The notes under the pieces: model-generated | What the model was told of the DNA's origin: nothing | The model's database searches: none | What the model saw: only the letters and a program-made list of their open reading frames with translations | DNA from: Candidatus Rokuibacteriota bacterium | Lineage (GTDB): Bacteria > Methylomirabilota > Methylomirabilia > Rokubacteriales > CSP1-6 | Direction: 5' to 3' | Length of the DNA stretch: 32,647 nt | Assembly (NCBI GenBank): GCA_003220475.1 | Contig: QHSO01000008.1 | Coordinates: 1-32,647, forward strand | Program-made: the position numbers and the translations under genes | Shown here: piece after piece, positions 1 to 8,639 of the stretch | How positions within the stretch are numbered: the stretch's first letter is position 1 | How the letters are laid out: every line of letters begins with the position of its first letter

Positions 1-46
1 TGGCATCTGGCGTTTGGGATGGTCGTCGACTTCCGAGGTACGCCAG

Positions 47-301
47 ATGGACGAAGAAAGCCTGCGCGAGAAGGCGCGCCTGGTGGTCCGAAACGGCAAG
101 CTCCCGCGGCGACGGCCCGACCGTACCTGGGGAGGTCCGGGCGTCGGCGCCCAGTGTGCGATCTGTGAGCTTCCCGTGCAAGCCACCGAGATGGAGTTCG
201 AGATCGAGTTCGCCCGCGACGGCAGCAATCCGGGGCTGGACAAGTTCCACGTCCACCTGCAGTGCTTCGCGGCGTGGGAGTTCGAGCGAGGATCCGCCTA
301 G
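47..301 (+). CDS. Small hypothetical protein with CxxC...HxHxxC putative metal-binding motif
   Basis: ORF 14..301 (TTG start); internal ATG at 47 more plausible. Protein contains CAIC and FHVHLQC spaced about 33 aa apart. Confidence 0.6.
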   Translation: MDEESLREKARLVVRNGKLPRRRPDRTWGGPGVGAQCAICELPVQATEMEFEIEFARDGSNPGLDKFHVHLQCFAAWEFERGSA

Positions 302-302
302 A

Positions 303-3300
303 CTAGCCGACGCGCCGGCCCAGGCAGCGCGCGCGCTCGAGCGCACCCACCACGGCGTCGGTGAGCGCATCGGGATCCACCGGCTTGGCGACGTGCAGAT
401 CGAAGCCGGCGGCCAGCGCCTGCGTGCGGTCGTGCGGGCTCGCGTAGGCGGTGAGCGCGATCGCGACCATCGGAGGCCGACCGTCGGTGCGCTCGCGCTC
501 GCGCAGCTGTGCGACGAGCGCGAAGCCATCGGCGCCGGGCATGCCGAGATCGCTCACGAGCACGTCGACGGCCACATTCTCGAGAGCGGCGAGCGCGTCG
601 CTCACCGAGGCCGCTGTGTGCACCTCCGCGCCGCGGTCGGCGAGCGCGACGCCCACCAGCTCGCGCGCGTCGGGATGGTCGTCTACGGCCAGGATGCGAA
701 TGCCCTCGAGCGGTCGGGCGGCGCGGACGGTACGTGGCCCCGCGCCGATAACCGGTCCGCGCGACTCCCGGCTCAACGGCAGCTTCACGGTGAACACGGC
801 GCCGCGCCCGAGCCCGTCGCTGTGTGCGCTGACGGTGCCGCCGTGTAGCGTGACGATGTGCCGGACGATCGCGAGCCCGAGGCCGAGGCCGCCGGCGCCG
901 CGCCCGCGCTGGCCCTGCCGGAACCTGTCGAAGACGTGCGGCAGCAGCGAAGCCTCGATGCCGGCGCCGGTGTCGCGCACGGTGACGATCGCCTCGCCCG
1001 GCTGGTGCGACAGCTCCACGGCAAGGCGACCTCCGGCCGGTGTGAACTTGATGGCGTTGGAGACCAGGTTCGCGACGACCTGGGCGAGTCGCACGGGATC
1101 GCCGTTGACGACCGCCGTGCCCGGCTCGAGGACGACGTCGAGCGCAACGCCCTTGGCCTCGGCATCACGCCGCAGCGCCTCCACTGCGGCGCCCACGACG
1201 CCGACCACGTCGACCGGCTGCCGCTCGAGCTGCATCTTGCCGGAGATGATCCGCGAGACATCGAGCAGATCGTCGATGAGCTTCGCCTGCCACAACGTGT
1301 TCCGCTCGATCGTTTCCAGCGCGCGCGTCGCCTGCTCGGGGCTCAGCCGCGCGGCGCGGAGCATGCGCGCCCAACCGAGCATCGCCGTGAGCGGCGTGCG
1401 GAGCTCGTGCGAGAGCGTGGCCAGGAAGTCGTCCTTCGAGCGGTTGGCCGCCTCGAAGTCCGCACGGGCGGCCTGCTCGCGCGCGAGCAGGCGCGCGTTG
1501 CGGATGGCGGACGTCGCTTGCTCACTGAGCCGCGTCAGCAGCGCCTCGTCGGCGTCGCCGAACGGCCGTCGCGCGCGGTTGGCGACGTACAGCAGGCCCG
1601 CCACGCCATCGTCGACGATCGGCACCACGAGCACCGCGGCGCCCAGATAGTCGTTGCTCCGCAGTGGCTGGGCCGTGGTCATCACCAACCCGCCGAAGCC
1701 TTTGCCGCGCTCGATCCGCGCGACGTCGGGGGCCGGGTCCTCCGCCGGCACGCGATGGCGCAGCGCCATGACATCCGGCGTCTCCGTCTCAGGCAGCGCG
1801 ATGGCGGCGGAGTCGGCGGCACACAGCTCGCGGGCCGTCTCGCAGACCAGGCGCAGGATCGCGTCGAGGTCGAGCCGCTCGTTCATGCGGCGCGAGAGAT
1901 CCGCCATGGCGGTGGCCTCGCGCTCGCGACGCCGCAAGTCTTCCTCGACCTGCCGCCGTGCGGTGACGTCGCGGACCACGGCGACGTGGCGGCCCGGCAG
2001 CACATGGGCGGTCGCGGAGAGTTCGACGTCACGCTCGCTTCCGTCCGGCCGCAGCAGCCGCAAGCCGCCGACGAGGGAACCCTTGGTCTGCAGGCCGAGC
2101 CAGAGCGGCTCGACGTCGCCGGGCAAGGCGGCGTCGTGCAGACGGCGGCCGAGCAATCGCTCGCGCGGAATTCCGAAGAGGTCCTCGGCGGCGGGATTTG
2201 CGTCGACGGCGCGCGCGTCGTCGTCGAGCACGACGATGGCATCGAGCGTCGACGAGAAGACCGCGCGCAGCTGCGCCTCGCTGTCGCGCAGGGCGCGCTC
2301 GAACCGGTCGCGATCGCGCGCGGCCGCCTCGAGCGCCGCCGCGAGGCGATTGACCTCCGTCACCGCGCTCGCCGTGTGCGCCGGCGCGCGTCCCTGCCCG
2401 AGCGCTTCCGCCGCGTCCACGAGCGCAAGAATCGGCCGCGCGATCCGTCGCCCGACGACGAGCGCGAGCAGCGCGCCCCCGAGCAGCACCGTGAGGCCGC
2501 CGGCGACCGCGAGCAGCAGCGAGCCGCGCAGCGGCGCGTCCACGGTCTCCGCGGGGACGGCGATGGCGACCGTCCAGCCCGTGAACGCCGACCGGCTATA
2601 CGCGGCGTAGGCGGCAACGCCGTCGCCGTCGACGCCGCGGATCCAGCCGGCGGGACCCTCGAGTCGACCGAGCAGCGCGCCGACGGGTCGCCCCAGCCAG
2701 GTCTCGGGCATGCGGCTGCGCGCGACGACGAAGCCGTCGCGATCGATGATCGTCCCCGTCCAGTCGGACGGCAGACTTTGAGAGGCGAGGAAGCCGCTCA
2801 GCGCCGCAGGCTCGAGGTCGGCGGCAAGACCGTAGCGGAGACGGCCGTTGCGAATCACCGGCACGACGATTTCGATCGTCGGCGCGCCGGTCGTCCGATC
2901 GACGAGCACGTCGGACAGCGCGGGCTGCAGCCGTCGCGTCATGTCCACGAAGTACGGCCGGCCCGCGAGCGAGGCGCGGGTGCCGCGAGCGCCGACACGC
3001 GCGGTGCGCAGGATGACCTCACCTCGCGCGTCCGTGAGGACGATGGCGCGCCACCAGGGTTGCGTCGGCAGCACACGGCCAGCATGACGCTCGAACGTGT
3101 TGTATTCGTCGCGATCGAGGTGCAGCGACGCCGCCAGCGCCTCCAGCGCTTTCATGGACGTCTCGATCTCGCGGTCGACGGCCAGCGTGAGTGCGCGCGT
3201 CGTGTCGCGCAGGCCGCGCTCCGTGGAGGCGCGCTCGCCGCGGCCGAAGACGATCACCATGACCGTCGCGAAGACGAGCACCGGCACGACGGCGGCGACC

Positions 3301-3356
3301 ACGAGCATCAGCAGGTGCCGCCGCAGAGGAAACACCGACGCGGCTTTGACTGACAT
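303..3356 (-). CDS. Hybrid sensor histidine kinase/response regulator (periplasmic Cache-like sensor, TM/HAMP-like, PAS, GAF, HisKA, HATPase_c, C-terminal REC)
   Basis: ORF 303..3362; H-box LATLSHELRTPLTAMLGWARML, N-box NLVSNAIKFTPAGG, G-box DTGAGI / GLGLGLAIVRHIV, REC domain ILAVDDHPDAREL...VLVSDLGMPGADG...LTAYAS...AKPVDPD. Start at ATG 3356 or 3362. Confidence 0.93.
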   Translation of the reverse strand: MSVKAASVFPLRRHLLMLVVAAVVPVLVFATVMVIVFGRGERASTERGLRDTTRALTLAVDREIETSMKALEALAASLHLDRDEYNTFERHAGRVLPTQPWWRAIVLTDARGEVILRTARVGARGTRASLAGRPYFVDMTRRLQPALSDVLVDRTTGAPTIEIVVPVIRNGRLRYGLAADLEPAALSGFLASQSLPSDWTGTIIDRDGFVVARSRMPETWLGRPVGALLGRLEGPAGWIRGVDGDGVAAYAAYSRSAFTGWTVAIAVPAETVDAPLRGSLLLAVAGGLTVLLGGALLALVVGRRIARPILALVDAAEALGQGRAPAHTASAVTEVNRLAAALEAAARDRDRFERALRDSEAQLRAVFSSTLDAIVVLDDDARAVDANPAAEDLFGIPRERLLGRRLHDAALPGDVEPLWLGLQTKGSLVGGLRLLRPDGSERDVELSATAHVLPGRHVAVVRDVTARRQVEEDLRRREREATAMADLSRRMNERLDLDAILRLVCETARELCAADSAAIALPETETPDVMALRHRVPAEDPAPDVARIERGKGFGGLVMTTAQPLRSNDYLGAAVLVVPIVDDGVAGLLYVANRARRPFGDADEALLTRLSEQATSAIRNARLLAREQAARADFEAANRSKDDFLATLSHELRTPLTAMLGWARMLRAARLSPEQATRALETIERNTLWQAKLIDDLLDVSRIISGKMQLERQPVDVVGVVGAAVEALRRDAEAKGVALDVVLEPGTAVVNGDPVRLAQVVANLVSNAIKFTPAGGRLAVELSHQPGEAIVTVRDTGAGIEASLLPHVFDRFRQGQRGRGAGGLGLGLAIVRHIVTLHGGTVSAHSDGLGRGAVFTVKLPLSRESRGPVIGAGPRTVRAARPLEGIRILAVDDHPDARELVGVALADRGAEVHTAASVSDALAALENVAVDVLVSDLGMPGADGFALVAQLRERERTDGRPPMVAIALTAYASPHDRTQALAAGFDLHVAKPVDPDALTDAVVGALERARCLGRRVG

Positions 3357-3616
3357 GCGCATGGAGGATAGCGCGGCGATCTCGACGGGGCCACGAGAAG
3401 CTCACGCGATTGGGAAAAATTTTTCACACGTCTGGCGGCCGTAGGCCGAGTTGCGTGCTGCTTGCGCTTTTCGCAGGTATGCCTACTTGGCTCGTTTTCG
3501 GCCGCGCGCTCTTGAGCGCCCTGATCGTGGCCCAGGCGGCCGAGCCACGACCGCCGGTGTATAGTTGGCGTCGGTCGCGCCAAGCGCGGCCGAACTGAGA
3601 CCTCGGGAGACTCCCC

Positions 3617-4810
3617 ATGAGCGCCGTCAAAGACCTGATCGGGCCCGCCGTTGACCGCCTTGCCTCCGACCTCGAGACGCTGTCGCGCCAGATCCACGAT
3701 CATCCCGAGCTCGGGTATCAGGAGGTCAAGGCAGCGACGTGGCTCACGGAGTTTCTCGACAAGCACGGATTCAAGCTCGAGCGCGGCGTGGCTGGCGTCG
3801 ACACGGCGTTTCGCGCGACCATCGAGACCGGCGAGGGACCGACGATCGCGATCCTGTGCGAGTACGACGCGCTGCCCGGCATCGGGCACGCGTGCGGTCA
3901 CAACGTCATCGCCGCCGCAGGCGTCGGAGCGGGCGCCGCGCTGGCGGCGGTGCGCGATCGGCTGCCGAAGGGCCGGGTGCAGGTGATCGGCACGCCCGCC
4001 GAAGAGGGCGGAGGCGGCAAGATCCGGCTCATTAAGGGTGGCGTCTTCAATCGCGTCGACGCCGCGATGATGATCCACGGCTTCGATCGCTGGATTCTGC
4101 ATCAGGACCTCCTGGGGATCGTGCGCGCGGGTTTCGAGTTCACCGGTAAAGCCGCGCATGCCTCCGCCGATCCGTGGGAAGGCGTCAACGCCCTCGACGC
4201 CGTGATCCAGACGTTCAACAACGTCAGCATGCTGCGGCAGCAGATCCGGCCCGAATCGCGCATCCACGGCATCGTCACCAGCGGAGGTGCCGCGGCGAAC
4301 ATCATTCCCGAGTTCGCGTCGGCCCTCTTCTACGTGCGCGCGCCGGAGCTCGACGAGATGTGGGCGCTGCAGAAGCGGGTGATCGCCTGCGCCGAAGGGG
4401 CCGCCAAAGCCACCGGCTGCACGCTCAAGGTCGTCCAGCAGCCGGACAACGCCTACGAGCCGATGAAGCGCAACGGCACCCTGGTCGAGCTCTTCCGCGC
4501 CAACGCGCGCGTGCTCGGCGTGGTGGAGTCGCCGGAGAGTCGTGAGCGTATGGGATCGTCGGACATCGGGAACGTGAGCCAGGTGATTCCCGCGATCCAG
4601 CCCATGGTGCAGATCGCGCCCGAGGGCACGCCCATCCACTCGCGCGCGTTCGAGGAGGCGGCCGTCCGGCCGCTCGCGCGCGACGGCATGCTGGCCTCGG
4701 CGAAGATCATGGCCATGACCACGTGCGACCTGCTCGCGAATCCGGCCGTCGTCGCCGACGCGCGCCGCGAATTCGACGCGGCGACGGCGCCACGCCGGGA
4801 GCGCGCGTGA
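3617..4810 (+). CDS. M20 family metallopeptidase/amidohydrolase (M20D-like)
   Basis: CEYDALPGIGHACGHNVIAAAGVGAGAAL, GTPAEEGGGGK, FTGKAAHAS, GGAAANIIPEFASALFYVRA; SD-like GGGAG upstream of ATG. Confidence 0.9.
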   Translation: MSAVKDLIGPAVDRLASDLETLSRQIHDHPELGYQEVKAATWLTEFLDKHGFKLERGVAGVDTAFRATIETGEGPTIAILCEYDALPGIGHACGHNVIAAAGVGAGAALAAVRDRLPKGRVQVIGTPAEEGGGGKIRLIKGGVFNRVDAAMMIHGFDRWILHQDLLGIVRAGFEFTGKAAHASADPWEGVNALDAVIQTFNNVSMLRQQIRPESRIHGIVTSGGAAANIIPEFASALFYVRAPELDEMWALQKRVIACAEGAAKATGCTLKVVQQPDNAYEPMKRNGTLVELFRANARVLGVVESPESRERMGSSDIGNVSQVIPAIQPMVQIAPEGTPIHSRAFEEAAVRPLARDGMLASAKIMAMTTCDLLANPAVVADARREFDAATAPRRERA

Positions 4811-6000
4811 GCGGCGCCGACGCGGTCAAGCCAACGGTCACCGAGGCCGTCGACCGGCTCGCCGACGATCTCGAGCGACTCTCGCATCGCATCCACGACA
4901 CGCCCGAGCTGGCCTTTAAAGAAGAGCAGGCGCACGGCTGGCTCGCGGAGTTCCTCGAAAAGCACGGCGCGCGCGTCGAGCGTGGTGTCGGTGGGCTCGC
5001 CACGGCGTTCCGCGCGACGATCGCCGGCATGGGGGCGGGCCCGACGATCGCGATCATGGCGGAGTACGACGCGCTGCCGGGCATCGGGCACGCGTGCGGC
5101 CACAACGTCATCGCCACCGCCGGCGTGGGCGCCGGCGCGGCGCTCGCGGCGCTCGGTACGCTGCCGTTCGCCGGCCGCATCCAGGTCATCGGCACGCCGG
5201 CCGAAGAAGGCGGCGCGGGCAAGGTGAAGCTCATGGACGCCGGCGTCTTCGACGGCGTGGATGCGGCCATGATGATCCACGGACGCTGCGGTACGCAGGT
5301 CTGGCGTCCGAGCCTCGGCATCATCAAGGTGAAGGTGGAGTTCTTCGGGCAGGCGGCGCACGCTTCGTCGTGGCCGTGGCGCGGCGTCAACGCGCTGAAC
5401 GCCGTCATCGCGCTGTTCAACGCGCTCGACGCCATGCGCCAGCAGATCCGCACCGATGCGCGCATCCACGGCGTCATCACGAAGGGCGGCGAGCAAGCGA
5501 ACATCATCCCCGAGTACACGAGCGCCGAATTCTACCTGCGCGCGATCACGGTCCCCTACTGCCACGAGCTCCTGCGGCGCTTCACTGCCGCCGCGGAGGG
5601 TGCGGCCACCGCCGCCGGCTGTCGCGTGCAGGTCACCGCCGATCCGACGGTCCACGAGCCACTCAAGCCGAATCCGACGATGGCCGAGGCGTTCAGGCGC
5701 AATCTGCAGTACATCGACTTTCCCGAGGATCCGGACGACGGCCAGGCGGGCTACGGCTCCACCGACTGCGGCAATGTGAGCCAGCGGCTGCCGACGATCC
5801 ATCCCTATATCCGGATCTCGCCCGATGGCGTCCCCGGGCACTCGCGCGAGTTCGCGGAGTGGTCGCGCTCGCCCCTCGCGAGAGCCGGGATGCTGGCGGG
5901 CGCCAAGGCGCTGGCGCTCACGGCGTTGGACCTTCTCGCCTCGCCGGAGGCACTGGCGCGCGCCAAGCACGATTTCACCCGCGAAGGAGGCAACGCATGA
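4807..6000 (+). CDS. M20 family metallopeptidase/amidohydrolase, tandem paralogue
   Basis: In-frame part of ORF 4723..6000; GTG at 4807 overlaps the previous stop (GTGA). EYDALPGIGHACGHNVIATAGVGAGAAL, GTPAEEGGAGKVKLM, FFGQAAHASSWPW, GGEQANIIPEYTSAEFYLRA. Confidence 0.9.
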   Translation: MSGADAVKPTVTEAVDRLADDLERLSHRIHDTPELAFKEEQAHGWLAEFLEKHGARVERGVGGLATAFRATIAGMGAGPTIAIMAEYDALPGIGHACGHNVIATAGVGAGAALAALGTLPFAGRIQVIGTPAEEGGAGKVKLMDAGVFDGVDAAMMIHGRCGTQVWRPSLGIIKVKVEFFGQAAHASSWPWRGVNALNAVIALFNALDAMRQQIRTDARIHGVITKGGEQANIIPEYTSAEFYLRAITVPYCHELLRRFTAAAEGAATAAGCRVQVTADPTVHEPLKPNPTMAEAFRRNLQYIDFPEDPDDGQAGYGSTDCGNVSQRLPTIHPYIRISPDGVPGHSREFAEWSRSPLARAGMLAGAKALALTALDLLASPEALARAKHDFTREGGNA

Positions 6001-6527
6001 GAGCGGCCGGCCTCGTCGTCGTCGCGTTGTTGCTGGCCGGGTGTTCCAGCATGATGTCCGGCGGCGACAATGCCGCCGTCGCGGAGTTGACGAACACGTC
6101 GGGACAGTCGGTGGGCACGGCGCGCTTCACGCAGGCCGGCAATGTCGTGCGCATTCTGGTCGAGGCGAAGGGACTGCCGCCCGGGCCGCACGGCGCGCAC
6201 ATCCACGCCGTCGGCAAGTGTGACCCGCCCGACTTCAACAGCGCAGGGCCGCACTTCAATCCGACGAACAAGCAGCACGGCGCGCTGAACCCGCAGGGCT
6301 CGCACGCGGGCGACCTTCCGAATCTGACCGTCGGTCCCGATGGCACGGGCCGCATGGAGACGACCACCGAGCAGCTCTCACTCGGCTCGGGGCCCTCGTC
6401 GGTGTGGGACGCCGACGGCAGCGCCCTCGTCGTGCACGCCAACGCCGACGACTTCAAGACCGATCCCACCGGCAACTCGGGCGCCCGCGTCGCCTGCGGG
6501 GTGCTCGTGAAGGCGCCCGGCCGCTGA
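5997..6527 (+). CDS. sodC: Superoxide dismutase [Cu-Zn] family lipoprotein
   Basis: In-frame ATG 5997 inside ORF 5094..6527, overlapping previous TGA (ATGA). Lipobox LLLAGC; PHGAHIHAVGKCDPPDFNSAGPHFNPTNKQHG, SHAGDLPNL, VVHANADDFKTDPTGNSGARVACGVL. Confidence 0.93.
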   Translation: MRAAGLVVVALLLAGCSSMMSGGDNAAVAELTNTSGQSVGTARFTQAGNVVRILVEAKGLPPGPHGAHIHAVGKCDPPDFNSAGPHFNPTNKQHGALNPQGSHAGDLPNLTVGPDGTGRMETTTEQLSLGSGPSSVWDADGSALVVHANADDFKTDPTGNSGARVACGVLVKAPGR

Positions 6528-6528
6528 G

Positions 6529-7686
6529 CTAGGCCACGGCGGCCGCCAAGCGGCGCGGCGCGACGCCGATGTACTCGGCGCGCGGCCGGATGAGCCGGTT
6601 GTCGGCGTACTGTTCCATCGCGTGCGCGCACCAGCCCGCGACACGGCCGATCGCGAAGATCGAGGTGCAGAGGTCGGCCGGGATACCGAGCGCGTCGTAG
6701 ACCACCGCCGAGAAGAAGTCGACGTTCACCGGCAAGTCTGTGCGCGCTTTCATGGCATCGTACACGCGCTCGGCCACCTCGAAGAGGCGCGCCCGACCCG
6801 TGGCCTCCGCCATGCTCTTGGCCATCCCGCGTAGCACGCGCGCCCGGGCGTCGTCCACGCGATAGACGCGATGGCCGAAGCCGGGTACGCGCGCCTTGGG
6901 GTTGGCGCGCTCGGCCTTGGACAGCGCACCGCGCGCACCCAGCCGCGCCTCGATGAACGCCTCGGCTTTCGCGGGATCGCCGATCTCCTGCAGCATGCGC
7001 AGCACGTCCTCGTTGGCGCCGCCGTGTCGCGGCCCCTTCAGCGTGGCGATCGCGGCGACCACGGCCGCGTGCAGGTCGGCCAGCGTGGCGACGGCCACGC
7101 GGGCCACGAACGTCGAGGCGTTGAACTCGTGGTCGGCGTGCAGCGTGAGGACGACGTCCATCACGCGCGCGACGTCCTCGCTCGGCGCAACGCCCTCCAG
7201 CAGATGCATCACGTACGCCGCGTGCGAGCCGCTCGACACGGCCGCCGCCGGAGCGCGGCCGCTGCGGATGCGATGCCAGGCGGCAACGACTTCCGGCACG
7301 CGCACCATCAGTCGGAACGACTTGCGCAGATTCGCGAGCGCGCCGCTGTCGGCGACATCCGGATCGAGGGCGGCATCGAGCGAGATGGCGGTGCGCAGCG
7401 CATCGAGTGGATGGCAATCGCGCGGCAGGCTGCGCAGGAGTGCCTCGATGGGCGCCGGCAGGCCGCGTGCAGCCACGAGACGCGCGCGGAAGTCGGCCGC
7501 CTGGGCGGCGTCGGGCCGCTCGCCGGTCCACAGCAACGCCGCCACGTCCTCGAAGGGCACCGCCCCCGCGAGCTCGCCGATCTCGTAGCCGCGATAGAAC
7601 AGGCGGCCCGCCGCGCCGTCGATGGCGCACACGGCCGAGCGCGCGGCGATCACGTCCTCGAGTCCCGCTTTCCATTGGTCGTGCAT
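6529..7686 (-). CDS. Citrate synthase / methylcitrate synthase family protein
   Basis: ADHEFNASTFVARVAVATLADLHAAVVAAIATLKGPRHGGANEDVLRML, PGFGHRVYRVDDARARVL, VNVDFFSAVVYDALGIPADLCTSIFAIGRVAGWCAHAMEQYADNRLIRPRAEYIG; SD AGGAGG before ATG 7686. Confidence 0.92.
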   Translation of the reverse strand: MHDQWKAGLEDVIAARSAVCAIDGAAGRLFYRGYEIGELAGAVPFEDVAALLWTGERPDAAQAADFRARLVAARGLPAPIEALLRSLPRDCHPLDALRTAISLDAALDPDVADSGALANLRKSFRLMVRVPEVVAAWHRIRSGRAPAAAVSSGSHAAYVMHLLEGVAPSEDVARVMDVVLTLHADHEFNASTFVARVAVATLADLHAAVVAAIATLKGPRHGGANEDVLRMLQEIGDPAKAEAFIEARLGARGALSKAERANPKARVPGFGHRVYRVDDARARVLRGMAKSMAEATGRARLFEVAERVYDAMKARTDLPVNVDFFSAVVYDALGIPADLCTSIFAIGRVAGWCAHAMEQYADNRLIRPRAEYIGVAPRRLAAAVA

Positions 7687-7720
7687 GGGCGCCTCCTGTC
7701 ACGTCGCGGCCCGTTGGTCT

Positions 7721-7750
7721 GTAAATTGATTATACATGATTTATATTGAT
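7721..7750. repeat. Three tandem in-phase 10-bp AT-rich repeats (GTAAATTGAT TATACATGAT TTATATTGAT), candidate operator
   Basis: Direct reading of the sequence; consensus roughly nTAnAnTGAT, reads as AATCAnnTnT on the minus strand; lies between divergent citrate synthase and HTH genes. Confidence 0.7.
7729..7734 (-). promoter_or_regulatory. Candidate -10 (TATAAT) for citrate synthase, embedded in the 10-bp repeats
   Basis: Perfect TATAAT on the minus strand, about 43 bp upstream of ATG 7686 with SD between; no well-spaced strong -35. Confidence 0.45.
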
Positions 7751-7758
7751 TCAACTGG

Positions 7759-8052
7759 ATGGCTACGTCAGCCGTCTCGCCGCAGACGGCGGCGACTGGT
7801 AGCGTGGAGGCCGCGGTGGCGACAATCGTGGTGGACGGCGAGGAGTATCTGACCGGCGAGGACGCCGCGCACGCGCTCGGCGTGAAACCCGCGACGCTCT
7901 ACGCCTATGTGAGTCGCGGCATCCTCAAGTCGTACCGCCAGGGCACGAAGCGGCGGCGACTCTACCGCCGCGCGGAGGTCGAGGCGCTACGCCGACTCGA
8001 GCGGGGCCGGCCGCCCCAGATTCCTCCCGCCGACTCATGGATCAGGGATTAG
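7759..8052 (+). CDS. Small HTH (MerR/excisionase-like) protein resembling the N-terminal HTH of HTH-citrate synthase fusion proteins
   Basis: YLTGEDAAHALGVKPATLYAYVSRGILKSYRQGTKRRRLYRRAEVEALRR; divergent from citrate synthase. Confidence 0.82.
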   Translation: MATSAVSPQTAATGSVEAAVATIVVDGEEYLTGEDAAHALGVKPATLYAYVSRGILKSYRQGTKRRRLYRRAEVEALRRLERGRPPQIPPADSWIRD

Positions 8053-8636
8053 GCGAGCGCCGAAACCACCTTGCGGGCCTGGTTGAGGTGATCGATCGCG
8101 TGCAGGCGCAAGAAGACCGCGTACGCCTTCCAGTCGATCTCGTCCTCCCAGGACAGCGCCACAGTCGTGCCGTCGGTCGCCTCGGCGTTGATGACGACGG
8201 TCACCGGCGCTCGCACGCTCGTCGGAGCGTCGTCGGGCGCGGCGGTGAGATCCGCGACGATGTCGGCGTGGACACGCGCGAGCTCGTCGAGCACCGCCGG
8301 CCATGGCCGCGCGAGCGGGTCCTTCGACTGCAGCGACGCCGGGATGGGCGGACCGGCCGGCCGATGCCCGGCGAGCAGCTCGCGTAGCTCGTCATGCGAG
8401 GGCCGGTGCGTCTCGAGGACGTGGTCGGCGATCTCGTGCAGGCTCCACTCGGCGGGCCATGCGCGGCGCGCCGCGCGGGTCGGATCGGCCGCGCGCAGGA
8501 AGTGTTCGAGATTCTCGAAGGCGGTCGTCACGCGGCGGCGGATGACCGCCGTCGGGGCCAGCGTCCCGTTGTCGCGCAGATAGTCGCGGACGCGCGCGCG
8601 CAGCGCCGTTTGCGTTTCCGCCGCCACGACGCTCAT
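8049..8636 (-). CDS. DinB-like family protein
   Basis: LRAADPTRAARRAWPAEWSLHEIADHVLETHRPSHDEL...HAIDHLNQARKV; helical DinB-like His pattern; SD GGAGG immediately upstream of the start. Confidence 0.65.
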   Translation of the reverse strand: MSVVAAETQTALRARVRDYLRDNGTLAPTAVIRRRVTTAFENLEHFLRAADPTRAARRAWPAEWSLHEIADHVLETHRPSHDELRELLAGHRPAGPPIPASLQSKDPLARPWPAVLDELARVHADIVADLTAAPDDAPTSVRAPVTVVINAEATDGTTVALSWEDEIDWKAYAVFLRLHAIDHLNQARKVVSALA

Positions 8637-8639
8637 GGG

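Noticed and set aside
858-3353. 831-aa ORF antisense to the histidine kinase
   Set aside because: Arg/Asp-rich low-complexity translation typical of the antisense frame of GC-rich coding DNA; the minus-strand kinase has full conserved motifs.
4453-5970. 505-aa minus-strand ORF (and 3308..4639) opposite the M20 genes
   Set aside because: Shadow ORFs; the two look similar to each other only because they are antisense to tandem M20 paralogues.
5975-7702. 575-aa minus-strand ORF covering sodC and citrate synthase
   Set aside because: Out-of-frame shadow of the real citrate synthase and antisense to sodC; no family motifs.
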